Below, piece by piece: positions 1 through 6,704 of a stretch of DNA of 33,939 nucleotides. The number at the start of each line of letters is the position of its first letter. Positions within the stretch are counted from its first letter, which is position 1. The notes under the pieces were generated by a model, which saw only the letters and a list, made by a program, of their open reading frames with translations, ran no database searches and was not told the DNA's origin. Origin of the DNA: Hyphomicrobiales bacterium. GTDB taxonomy: Bacteria; Pseudomonadota; Alphaproteobacteria; Rhizobiales; Rhizobiaceae. Both the position numbers and the translations under genes were made by a program. The DNA lies in the NCBI GenBank assembly GCA_900472605.1, contig UCJD01000069.1:1-33939 (forward strand). Direction: 5' to 3'.

Positions 1-633
1 GTTGACGCCGACGCCGAAGCAGAAGCTGTAATCGGCATACTTGGCGGAAAACGCCATGCCCTTGTCGGACGATCCGGCGCAGATCAGCTTCACGCTTTCG
101 GGAACCGGCTTCATCCGGCAATCGTCCATCTGGAAGAACTTGCCCTTGAGATCGGATTGACCTGATGTCAGCAGGTCCTTGAGGACGGTCGTGTATTCGC
201 CGAGATATTCGTAGCGGTCGCCGAAATAATCGTCTCCCGGCCACAGGCCCATCTGGCTGTATTCCGGCCGCTGCCAGCCGGTGACGAGATTGACGCCGAA
301 ACGACCGCCGGAAATGCTGTCGATCGTGGTCGCCATGCGCGCAACGATCGCCGGCGGCATGACCAGTGTCGCGGCCGTGCCGAACAGCTTGATCTTCGAC
401 GTGACGGCGGCGAGGCCGGCCATCAGCGTGAAGGATTCCAGATTGTAGTCCCAGAACTCCGTCTTGCCGCCGAAACCTCGGAGCTTGATCATCGACAAGG
501 CAAAGTCGAAGCCGTATTTCTCGGCCTTGAGGGTGATTTCCTTGTTGAGCTCGAAGCTCGGCTTGTACTGCGGTGCGTTTTCCGACAGCAGCCAACCATT
601 GTTTCCGATCGGGATGAAAACACCGACTTCCAT
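1..633 (-). CDS. rutA: Pyrimidine monooxygenase RutA, N-terminal 211 residues (cut by window edge)
   Basis: FMN-dependent flavin monooxygenase of the bacterial luciferase superfamily. In the Rut pathway it opens the uracil ring between N3 and C4, giving ureidoacrylate, so that pyrimidine nitrogen can be used. Reading the complement from the ATG at 633 gives MEVGVFIPIGNNGWLLS, then ELNKEITLKAEKYGFDFALS, then KLRGFGGKTEFWDYNLESF, ATTIDSISGGRFGVNLVTGW and MAFSAKYADYSFCFGVGVN. These blocks line up, from memory, with E. coli RutA almost without gaps. The frame is still open at base 1, so roughly 150 C-terminal residues are missing. A GAGGAG ribosome site lies 7 bases before the ATG. A sigma-54 type promoter lies at 687-702. 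Any rutB-G partners would be beyond the left edge. Confidence 0.95.
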   Translation of the reverse strand, partial: MEVGVFIPIGNNGWLLSENAPQYKPSFELNKEITLKAEKYGFDFALSMIKLRGFGGKTEFWDYNLESFTLMAGLAAVTSKIKLFGTAATLVMPPAIVARMATTIDSISGGRFGVNLVTGWQRPEYSQMGLWPGDDYFGDRYEYLGEYTTVLKDLLTSGQSDLKGKFFQMDDCRMKPVPESVKLICAGSSDKGMAFSAKYADYSFCFGVGVN

Positions 634-686
634 ATCTGCTCTCCTCTTGAGGCAATGCGGCAAAGGGCCTGGTTCGGCATTTTCAA

Positions 687-702
687 TGCAGGCGGCGTGC
701 CA
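687..702 (-). promoter_or_regulatory. Sigma-54 (RpoN) -24/-12 promoter for rutA
   Basis: On the minus strand the sequence is TGGCACGCCGCCTGCA. It fits the TGGCACG-N4-TTGCA consensus with one mismatch (CTGCA), and the invariant GG and GC are exactly 10 bases apart. The predicted start of transcription, about 12 bases after the GC, falls near 675, leaving a leader of about 40 bases before the rutA ATG. E. coli rut genes are under nitrogen (NtrC) control, so an RpoN promoter here fits. No clear NtrC site was identified by eye. Confidence 0.75.
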
Positions 703-755
703 GATTGATAAACGTCAATAAAATCAGCGTGATGAAAGATGAGTGCAGCTGATTT

Positions 756-792
756 ATTTATCGTTTGATCAAATTTTTACCGAACGATAAAT
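756..792. promoter_or_regulatory. Perfect 10-bp inverted repeat, possible operator
   Basis: ATTTATCGTT at 756-765 and its exact complement AACGATAAAT at 783-792 are separated by 17 bases. A second palindrome, TTTGATCAAA, overlaps the left arm at 764-773. The site is 54 bp upstream of the rutA -24 element, where an activator or repressor of rutA could bind, and about 270 bp before the divergent exporter gene. The bound protein is unknown. A RutR-like TetR regulator is one possibility, but the arms are not the E. coli RutR consensus. Confidence 0.4.
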
Positions 793-919
793 TTCGTGCC
801 GAAAAAGCAGACATTGCTGCTCAAATTTTTGGCCACACGCGACCATGCCTGAATATTCCGCAAGCCGGACGCGCCAATGTCGCCCACAACCTCGGGACGC
901 GGCCTCACCAAGAAGTAAC

Positions 920-948
920 TTGACTTTTTGACGCCTGATTTGGATATC
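920..948 (+). promoter_or_regulatory. Probable sigma-70 promoter for the ABC exporter
   Basis: TTGACT at 920-925 and GATATC at 943-948 are separated by a 17-base spacer. Transcription would begin near 955, giving a leader of about 108 bases before the ATG at 1063. The -10 element is imperfect. Confidence 0.45.
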
Positions 949-1062
949 GGGCAAATCCTTGAAGCGGCTGGCCTTCGCCAAGACGCACTTTCTTCCACAC
1001 GGTTGCATTCAGTGCCTGATGGCGCATCGCAAGCTTTTACATAGAATGGGGAGGGCTCGCGG

Positions 1063-2835
1063 ATGAGCACATCGTCGCTGCTGAAACGGTTCGCCGGTTA
1101 CTACAAGCCGCACCGTGGGCTCTTCGTGCTCGATTTTGGGAGCGCGGTGACGGCGGGTCTGCTGGAGCTTGCCTTTCCCGTTGCCGTGACGATGTTTATC
1201 GACAGGCTTCTGCCGACGGGCCAACTCGGGCTGATCGGACTGGCCGCCTTAGGGCTGCTCACGATCTATGTCGTCAACGCCGGTCTGCAGGTGATTGTCA
1301 CATACTGGGGCCACATGCTTGGGCTGAAGATCGAGACCGAGATGCGGGCGAGGGCGTTCGATCATCTGCAGAAGCTTTCCTTCTCCTATTTCGACAACCA
1401 GAAGACCGGCCACCTCGTGGCGCGGCTGACCAAGGACCTCGAAGAGATCGGCGAAGTCGCGCATCACGGTCCCGAAGACATCTTCATCGCCGTGATGACG
1501 CTGGTGGGTGCCTTTATTCTCATGTGGTGGGAGCATCCGCCGCTGGCGATCGTGACCGCGCTGATCGTGCCGCTGACGGCCTGGGTGACGACGCGCTACG
1601 GTCGCAGGATGACGACGACCTGGCATTCGCTCTACGGACGGGTGGCGGATTTCAACGCCCGCATCGAGGAGACGGTCGGCGGCATTCGCGTCGTTCAGGC
1701 CTTCGCCAACGAGGACCACGAGCGAAAACTCTTCGCCGTCAACAATGCCGGCTATCTCTCGACCAAGCTGCAGGCCTATTGGGCGATGGCTGCCTCGACG
1801 TCGCTGTCCTATCTTTCGATGCGCTTCGTACAGGTGGTGGTGATGCTTGTCGGCGCCTGGTACGTGACCAGGGGCGAGCTTTCTGCCGGCGGTTTCGTCG
1901 GTTTCCTGCTTCTCGTCGGTGTCTTCTTCAGGCCGATCGACAAGATCAATTCCGTCATCGAGACTTATCCCAAGGGGATCGCCGGCTTCCAGCGCTATAC
2001 GTCTTTTCTCGACACCGATCCCGATATCGCCGATATCAAGGACGCTCGCCACATGCCACGCCTGACGGGCGACATCCGCTACAACGACGTTCGCTTCGCG
2101 TATCAGGCCGGAAAGCCCATTCTCGACGGGCTCGACCTGACGATTAAGGCGGGCGAGACGATTGCCTTCGTCGGGCCATCGGGGGCCGGCAAGACGACCG
2201 TCTGTTCGCTGCTGCCGCGCTTTTACGACGTCACCAGCGGCGCCATTTGCATCGATGGTGTCGATATTCGCCAGATGACGCTGGCATCGTTACGCTCGAG
2301 CATCGGCATCGTGCAGCAGGACGTGTTCCTTTTCGCCGGAACGATGCGCGAAAATATCGCCTATGGCAGGCTGGGTGCGACCGAAGCCGACATTCTCGAC
2401 GCGGCCCGCCGGGCCCGTCTCGACGAGGTGATCGCCGGCCTGCCCGCTGGTCTCGACACGATCATCGGCGAGCGCGGCGTCAAGCTTTCCGGCGGCCAGA
2501 AGCAGCGTCTGGCGATCGCCCGCATCTTCCTGAAGAACCCGCCGATTCTCATTCTCGACGAGGCGACGTCGGCGCTCGACACGGAGACCGAACGGGCGAT
2601 CCAGCAATCGCTGGCAGAACTGTCGGCGGGACGCACCACGCTTGTCATCGCGCACCGGCTGGCGACGATTACCGAGGCGGACCGGATCTGCGTGATCGAC
2701 AAGGGCAGGGTGGTCGAAGAGGGCAGCCACCGCGATCTCCTGCGGCGCGCGGGGCCTTATCGGCGACTGCATATGGCGCAGCAGACGAGCACGCCCGAGG
2801 ACGGTGGCGAGCCGGATACGAAGAAGCTGGCGTAG
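1063..2835 (+). CDS. MsbA-like ABC exporter, fused permease and ATPase half-transporter
   Basis: 590-residue ABC half-transporter that would act as a homodimer in the inner membrane. The transmembrane domain (about 1-310) has hydrophobic segments around 22-46, 57-80, 140-175 and 253-290. The nucleotide-binding domain has Walker A GPSGAGKTT at 371-379, the signature LSGGQ at 475-479, Walker B ILILDE at 495-500 with the following ATSALD, and the H-loop in VIAHRLAT. The layout matches the MsbA / lipid and multidrug exporter family, but substrate cannot be read from sequence. The start is supported by a strong GGGGAGGG ribosome site. The gene stands alone, faces away from rutA and converges on fhuC, and a hairpin follows its stop codon. 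Confidence 0.9.
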   Translation: MSTSSLLKRFAGYYKPHRGLFVLDFGSAVTAGLLELAFPVAVTMFIDRLLPTGQLGLIGLAALGLLTIYVVNAGLQVIVTYWGHMLGLKIETEMRARAFDHLQKLSFSYFDNQKTGHLVARLTKDLEEIGEVAHHGPEDIFIAVMTLVGAFILMWWEHPPLAIVTALIVPLTAWVTTRYGRRMTTTWHSLYGRVADFNARIEETVGGIRVVQAFANEDHERKLFAVNNAGYLSTKLQAYWAMAASTSLSYLSMRFVQVVVMLVGAWYVTRGELSAGGFVGFLLLVGVFFRPIDKINSVIETYPKGIAGFQRYTSFLDTDPDIADIKDARHMPRLTGDIRYNDVRFAYQAGKPILDGLDLTIKAGETIAFVGPSGAGKTTVCSLLPRFYDVTSGAICIDGVDIRQMTLASLRSSIGIVQQDVFLFAGTMRENIAYGRLGATEADILDAARRARLDEVIAGLPAGLDTIIGERGVKLSGGQKQRLAIARIFLKNPPILILDEATSALDTETERAIQQSLAELSAGRTTLVIAHRLATITEADRICVIDKGRVVEEGSHRDLLRRAGPYRRLHMAQQTSTPEDGGEPDTKKLA

Positions 2836-2851
2836 CGTGAGGCGCTTGATC

Positions 2852-2870
2852 TCCTCACCTTAGGTGAGGA
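2852..2870 (+). terminator. Hairpin after the ABC exporter gene
   Basis: TCCTCACC at 2852-2859 pairs perfectly with GGTGAGGA at 2863-2870 around a TTA loop. It is followed by TCTCGATTTTC. The stem begins 16 bases after the exporter stop codon. The U-tract is short, so it may be a weak intrinsic terminator. It could also serve the convergent fhuC transcript. Confidence 0.5.
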
Positions 2871-2969
2871 TCTCGATTTTCTCGCGAAATCCAATGCTTG
2901 TCCGGCTACATCGCGGTGGCAATGGTGCGTAAACCCTAGACACCAGCGCGTTTCAAGCGGGTCATTCCG

Positions 2970-3749
2970 TCAGAGCAGATAGCTGACCGGCTCGTTGCTG
3001 ACGGGATGTGGGAAGACGCCCATCTCCACCCCGAAGACCGACTTCAACACGTCCGACTGGACGATCTCGCCAGGCTTGCCGCGCGCCGAAATCCTGCCGT
3101 CGTTAAGCGCCACCAGCTCGTCGCAGTAGCGCGCGGCGAGATTGATATCGTGGAGAACGACGACGATCGTCAGGCCCCGCTCGTGGCTCAATTCGCGCAG
3201 CAGAGACAGGACCCCGGCCTGATGGGCGAGGTCGAGCGCGGAGGTCGGTTCGTCGAGCAGCAGGCAACTGGCGTTCTGCGCCAGCATCATCGCGATCCAG
3301 GCGCGCTGGCGCTCGCCACCGGACATGTTGGCGACGAGACTATCGGCGAAACGCTCGAGATCGGTGCGGCGGATCGCATCATCGACCAGGTCGCGATCAA
3401 CCCGCGTGAAGCGTCCGAGCGTGCCGTGCCACGGAAAACGGCCAAGCGCGACCAGCTCGCGAACCGTCATGCCGTCGGTGGCGGGGGTGAACTGCGGCAT
3501 ATAGGCGATCTCGCGCGCGAATGCACGCCCGCCCCAGCTCGCCGCCGGCTTTCCCTGAAGCTCGACTTCGCCCGTCGTCGGATCGATCTGGCGGGCGATG
3601 GTCTTCAAGAGCGAGCTCTTGCCGGAACCGTTTGGCCCGACAAGCCCATACACGCGGCCTGCCTCGAGCGTGAGATCGACGCCACGCAAGATATGCTTCT
3701 TGCCGGCCTCGTAATGGATCTGGGAAAGAGTGAGGAATTCGGCGGGCAT
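2970..3749 (-). CDS. fhuC: Siderophore ABC transporter ATP-binding protein FhuC
   Basis: Cytoplasmic ATPase that drives uptake of ferric hydroxamate-type siderophores together with a FhuB permease and FhuD binding protein. 259 residues, normal family length. Walker A GPNGSGKSS at 38-46, Q-loop YMPQ at 84-87, the FhuC-like stretch GRFPWHGTLGRF at 103-114, signature MSGGERQRAWIAMML from 142, Walker B LLLDEPTSALD from 163, H-loop LHDINLAARYCD, and the FhuC-like C-terminus HPVSNEPVSYLL. The ATG at 3749 is preferred to an upstream ATG at 3812 because GGAG lies 8 bases before it and homology starts there. No permease, binding protein or TonB receptor gene is adjacent, so this is an orphan component in this window. 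Confidence 0.88.
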   Translation of the reverse strand: MPAEFLTLSQIHYEAGKKHILRGVDLTLEAGRVYGLVGPNGSGKSSLLKTIARQIDPTTGEVELQGKPAASWGGRAFAREIAYMPQFTPATDGMTVRELVALGRFPWHGTLGRFTRVDRDLVDDAIRRTDLERFADSLVANMSGGERQRAWIAMMLAQNASCLLLDEPTSALDLAHQAGVLSLLRELSHERGLTIVVVLHDINLAARYCDELVALNDGRISARGKPGEIVQSDVLKSVFGVEMGVFPHPVSNEPVSYLL

Positions 3750-3803
3750 GATGGCATCTCCGGCTGCAAAGGCACGACGCCGGACATCCGGATCGTACGG
3801 ATG

Positions 3804-3832
3804 TAAGTGCAAAAGTTTACTGGTGATGTCAA
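3804..3832 (-). promoter_or_regulatory. Possible promoter of fhuC
   Basis: On the minus strand, a consensus TTGACA (3832-3827) is followed after 17 bases by CACTTA (3809-3804), a weak -10. Transcription would start near 3797, inside an imperfect inverted repeat (CATCCG at 3785-3790, CGGATG at 3798-3803) that could be an operator or a leader hairpin. No clear Fur, RirA or Irr box was recognised. Confidence 0.4.
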
Positions 3833-3890
3833 CTTATGTGATGGCGGGAGGAGGGCCGTGCATCGCGTTTCCTCCCGTCAACGACGGATC

Positions 3891-4187
3891 TCACGCCTCT
3901 GCAAGAATTGCCTGAACAACCGCCTGCGCCCTGAGCACGGTGTCGCGCCTTTGAGGAAGGCCCATGAGAGCTGTCTCGACCTTCACCAGATAGCTGACGA
4001 CGTCGTCTGCCGCGGCGCCTTGGCGAAGCTGCGCGGCAGCGTTCTGGAGGTAGGTGTCATATTCGCGTTCAAAGCCGGCTGCGGCATCGTCGCGCCATGT
4101 GCATCCTTCGGGCATGAGCCCGATAGGGTCCCAAACCGACCAGCCGATATCTCTCAGCCTCGACAAATCAAAGATGGACGACGACAC
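3891..4187 (-). CDS. Small hypothetical protein with WDPIGL motif
   Basis: 98-residue soluble protein, unrecognised function. After the start it reads LSRLRDIGWSVWDPIGL, then GFEREYDTYLQNAAAQLRQGAAADDVVSYL and a C-terminal helix rich in Ala. Small proteins with a W-DPIGL core and an EYD-YL motif occur as hypothetical proteins in many proteobacteria (recollection, not a search). The GTG at 4187 is preferred over an ATG at 4214 because AAGGA lies exactly 7 bases upstream, and because the ATG falls inside an insertion-sequence remnant. The gene therefore begins only about 16 bases beyond that remnant and may have lost its native promoter. Confidence 0.6.
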   Translation of the reverse strand: MSSSIFDLSRLRDIGWSVWDPIGLMPEGCTWRDDAAAGFEREYDTYLQNAAAQLRQGAAADDVVSYLVKVETALMGLPQRRDTVLRAQAVVQAILAEA

Positions 4188-4203
4188 GCTTCTATCCTTC
4201 ACG

Positions 4204-4314
4204 TCAATGCACATGCGCCGCTGACACCGTTGTCATCCGACCGGCGGCCACCTTCGACAAAACCTCGATCCGCTGCCGATCGCGCTCGCTCATCGCAATC
4301 AATCCCATCTGCAT
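4204..4314 (-). pseudogene. N-terminal stump of an ISNCY/IS1202-like transposase
   Basis: Starting at the ATG at 4314, the complement reads MQMGLIAMSERDRQRIEVL, then SKVAAGRMTTVSAAHVH and a stop, 36 codons in all. The MSER-x2-QRIEVLS-V--GR-T--SAA block matches the helix-turn-helix N-terminus of ISNCY-family (IS1202-type) transposases, which are normally over 400 residues. The rest of the HTH and the whole catalytic domain are absent. After HV the expected LGLS-RQ continuation is replaced by unrelated sequence leading straight into the neighbouring gene. Confidence 0.7.
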
Positions 4315-4346
4315 TATCCCAGGCATCGTTCAGACCCGGGGAGTGT

Positions 4347-4386
4347 GACATTCCAACTTTGCAGAAACAGGACATTCTAACTTTGC
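4347..4386. repeat. Two direct copies of a 16-bp subterminal IS motif
   Basis: GACATTCCAACTTTGC at 4347-4362 and GACATTCTAACTTTGC at 4371-4386 differ at one base and start 24 bp apart, a little over two helical turns. Their placement just inside the presumed IS end suggests transposase binding sites. Confidence 0.75.
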
Positions 4387-4558
4387 GGCTACATGCGATG
4401 GTCGCATAAGATAGATTATGGAACAGCGTCGTGTTATCCAACTGAACTTTCCCTAGTCGTCGCACCCTTGCAGCGATCAGCCCGGAACAATGGAACGCTT
4501 CATGAAAGCCTTTATTTTACAGAACTTTATGGCGCACTCCTGATATCTGACAGGAAGA

Positions 4559-5264
4559 TCAGCCGACCTTGTCGGATGCGAATACGATGCTGGCGTCACT
4601 GACAATTGCAACATGCGAATAAGCGGCCTGGCTTGCTGCGGCACTGTCGCCGCGCATGATCGATGTAACAATGACGTCGTGTTCGTCGTAGGACTTGGCA
4701 AGGCGCCCCGGGAGCCGGAATTGCGCGCGGCGAAACGGCGCCAGCCGCGCTCGGGTCTGGGTCACCATTTCATAGATGTGGTCATTGTGGGCGCCGCGAT
4801 AGAGCTTGGTGTGGAACTCCGTATTGTGCGCGGCGTAGTCTTCCTGCGCATTCGCGTGGACCAGCCTTGCCGATGCGCGGTGTTCGAGTTCGAGCGCATG
4901 GCGCTCGTCGATCGTCATGCGCTCCGCAGCCAGCCGCGCGCAGATAGCCTCCAGTTCAGACATCGCCTCGAACATGGAGTGGAGATAGGCTTCCGTGACG
5001 TTGGCAACCACGGCGCTGCGGTTGGGTTCACGATCGACCAGGCCCATGGCGCCCAGTTCCCGCAGGGCTTCGCGCACCGGCGTTCTCGACACGTCGAACC
5101 GGACGGCGAGCGAGAGTTCATCCAGCCGCTCCCCGGGATGCATGACGCCCGTGACGATCATATCCGCGATGGCCCGCACCATCTGCTCGACGGTGGTGCC
5201 TGTGCGTATGACCTGTCTGCGCCTGATCTGCTTCACTTCAGAACTCTGTATCTCACGTTGCATA
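4559..5264 (-). CDS. GntR-family (FadR/FCD type) transcriptional regulator
   Basis: 234-residue DNA-binding regulator, divergent from the cyanurate/biuret operon and therefore its likely local repressor. The winged helix-turn-helix covers about 25-85 (ELSLAVRFDVSRTPVREALRE followed by LGAMGLVDREPNRSAVV). The all-helical FCD effector domain follows, with probable metal-ligand residues N147, H151, H195 and H217. The start is uncertain. The ATG at 5264 gives a normal-length protein, while an in-frame TTG at 5293 would add 10 residues, and neither has a strong ribosome site. The ATG lies inside a motif (5259-5270) repeated at 5423-5432, which suggests autoregulation. FCD regulators usually respond to small carboxylates or pathway intermediates. 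The effector here is unknown. Confidence 0.85.
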
Positions 5265-5270
5265 CAGATG
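5259..5270. promoter_or_regulatory. Candidate GntR operator copy 1 (overlaps gntR start)
   Basis: TTGCATACAGAT overlaps the ATG of the regulator gene. Its core, TGCATACAG, is repeated exactly at 5424-5432. GntR/FCD proteins often bind short palindromes with TGT/ACA half-sites. Here the half-sites would be CTG and CAG. Confidence 0.4.
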
Positions 5271-5422
5271 AACGCCGACACATGAAAAGTCAAATAATTT
5301 CATATTTGCAGTGCTTTATAGATCTGTTTGAATGTCTCTTAACAGCGCTTCTTCGGCTTTGTCAGTCAGATACGCCGAGTTTTCAGACATGGATGCATTT
5401 TTAATCACATGGGCATTGCAAT

Positions 5423-5432
5423 CTGCATACAG
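5423..5432. promoter_or_regulatory. Candidate GntR operator copy 2 (between divergent genes)
   Basis: CTGCATACAG is a near-perfect palindrome (one mismatched pair) and shares TGCATACAG with the site at 5259-5270. It lies 68 bp upstream of the -24 element of the operon promoter, a sensible position for interfering with, or being displaced by, an enhancer-binding activator. A related TGCATGCA lies across the -12 element at 5503-5510. Confidence 0.4.
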
Positions 5433-5490
5433 TTTACGCGTTCATTCCTCTCCTCTTTTAAAATTCATGCAAAAACAATGATTTAATATC

Positions 5491-5506
5491 TGGCATGGTC
5501 ATTGCA
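5491..5506 (+). promoter_or_regulatory. Sigma-54 (RpoN) -24/-12 promoter of the cyanurate/biuret operon
   Basis: TGGCATGGTCATTGCA matches the TGGCACG-N4-TTGCA consensus with a single mismatch in the -24 box, and GG to GC spacing is exactly 10 bases. Transcription would start near 5518, about 44 bases before the first ATG. RpoN promoters need an enhancer-binding activator. NtrC under nitrogen starvation is the natural guess for an operon that releases ammonia. No convincing NtrC palindrome was seen by eye in 5265-5490. Confidence 0.75.
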
Positions 5507-5561
5507 TGCACTTTTTCCGTAACCATTCGTTTGACGCGGCCCTGCCGCAGGGAGAATCGTA

Positions 5562-6686
5562 ATGACCAAACTCCTTTCCATGAACCGCCGCCATTTCCTC
5601 CAGGCTTCTGCTGCCGGCGCGCTCGCGATGACGCCCGGGCTAATGTCGGGTCGCGCCATGGCGCAGACCGCGCTGACCATCGGCTTCATCTATGTCGGCC
5701 CCAAGGACGACTACGGCTATAACCAGGCGCATGCCGAAGGTGCCGCAGCCGTCAAGGCGCTCGAAGGCGTCACTGTCGTCGAAGAAGAAAACGTGCCTGA
5801 AACCGTCGATGTCCAGAAGACGATGGAATCGATGATCAATCTCGATGGCGCGACCCTGCTCTTCCCGACCTCCTTCGGATATTTCGACCCGCATATGCTG
5901 GCGATGGCCGCGAAATATCCCGACATCCAGTTCCGCCATTGCGGCGGCCTCTGGCAGGAGGGGAAGAACCCAATGAACACCGGCTCCTATTTCGGCTATA
6001 TCGGCCAGGGCCAGTATTTGAACGGGGTTGCGGCCGGCTATGCCTCGAAGAGCAAGAAGATCGGCTTCGTCGCGGCAAAGCCGATCCCGCAGGTCCTGCA
6101 GAACATCAATTCCTTCCTGCTCGGCGCGCGCTCCGTCGATCCCGCCATCACCTGCCAGGTGATCTTCACCGGCGAGTGGTCGCTGGCCGTTAAGGAAGCG
6201 GAAGCCACCAACGCGCTGGTCGACCAGGGCGCCGACGTCATCACCTGCCATGTCGATAGCCCGAAGGTGGTGGTTGAGACCGCGGCCGGTCGCGGCGCCT
6301 TCGTGTGCGGCTACCACGCCAACCAGAGCCCGCTGGCGCCCGAGAAGTACCTCACCGGCGCGGAATGGGCCTGGGGCAATGTCTACACGGATTTTGTCAA
6401 GAAGGCGCAGGCAGGCGAGAAGCTCGGCAATTTCGTGCGCGGCGGGCTGAAGGACGGCTTCGTCAAGATGAGCCCGCTCGGGCCGGCCGTTTCGGCGGCG
6501 GCGCGCACCAAGTTCGAGGCTGTCCATGCCGAGATCATGAGCGGCAAGTTCTCGGTCTTCAAGGGGCCGATGAAGGACAACAAGGGCAACGTGATCGTCG
6601 CCGCAGACAAGGCGCTGGCCGAGGACGCGATCGAACTCGAGAGCATGGACTATCTGGTTGAGGGCGTCGTCGGATCCACGGCATAA
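5562..6686 (+). CDS. BMP-family ABC transporter substrate-binding protein, Tat-exported
   Basis: Periplasmic solute receptor of the BMP/PnrA-Med family, which bind nucleosides, nucleobases and related ring compounds. 374 residues. The N-terminus has a twin-arginine motif (NRRHFLQAS) followed by a hydrophobic stretch and a likely cleavage site after ALA/AMA near residue 35. The mature domain opens with LTIGFIYVGPKDDYGYNQAH, the usual start of BMP proteins. Tat export implies folding before secretion. First gene of the operon. GGGAG lies 7 bases before the ATG, and a CCCTG-CCG-CAGGG hairpin just upstream overlaps that ribosome site. Context makes cyanuric acid, biuret or a uracil-like ring the likely ligand. 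This is inference. Confidence 0.9.
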   Translation: MTKLLSMNRRHFLQASAAGALAMTPGLMSGRAMAQTALTIGFIYVGPKDDYGYNQAHAEGAAAVKALEGVTVVEEENVPETVDVQKTMESMINLDGATLLFPTSFGYFDPHMLAMAAKYPDIQFRHCGGLWQEGKNPMNTGSYFGYIGQGQYLNGVAAGYASKSKKIGFVAAKPIPQVLQNINSFLLGARSVDPAITCQVIFTGEWSLAVKEAEATNALVDQGADVITCHVDSPKVVVETAAGRGAFVCGYHANQSPLAPEKYLTGAEWAWGNVYTDFVKKAQAGEKLGNFVRGGLKDGFVKMSPLGPAVSAAARTKFEAVHAEIMSGKFSVFKGPMKDNKGNVIVAADKALAEDAIELESMDYLVEGVVGSTA

Positions 6687-6704
6687 GCCAGAGGGAGAAG
6701 CGTC

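Larger units (their letters stand above)
703..1062. other. Divergent intergenic region between rutA and the ABC exporter gene
   Basis: No coding frame here looks real. Short reading frames on both strands lack a ribosome site and recognisable protein character. The region holds the inverted repeat at 756-792 and a probable sigma-70 promoter at 920-948. It is visibly more AT-rich between about 715 and 800 than the flanking genes. Confidence 0.6.
4204..4393 (-). mobile_element. Insertion-sequence remnant, one end plus transposase start
   Basis: This is one end of an insertion sequence on the minus strand, beginning with TGTAGCCGC at 4393. It carries two near-identical 16-mers in direct orientation (4371-4386 and 4347-4362), then a short leader and the truncated transposase. 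Repeated subterminal motifs are typical transposase binding sites. The opposite end is not in the window and the remnant stops near 4200, so the element is dead. Confidence 0.65.

Noticed and set aside
1249..2052. 267-codon minus-strand frame inside the ABC exporter gene
   Set aside because: Shadow of the exporter coding sequence; no homology or start signals.
4199..4465. 88-codon minus-strand frame over the IS remnant
   Set aside because: It runs in a different frame from the transposase fragment and across the IS end, so it is not a gene.
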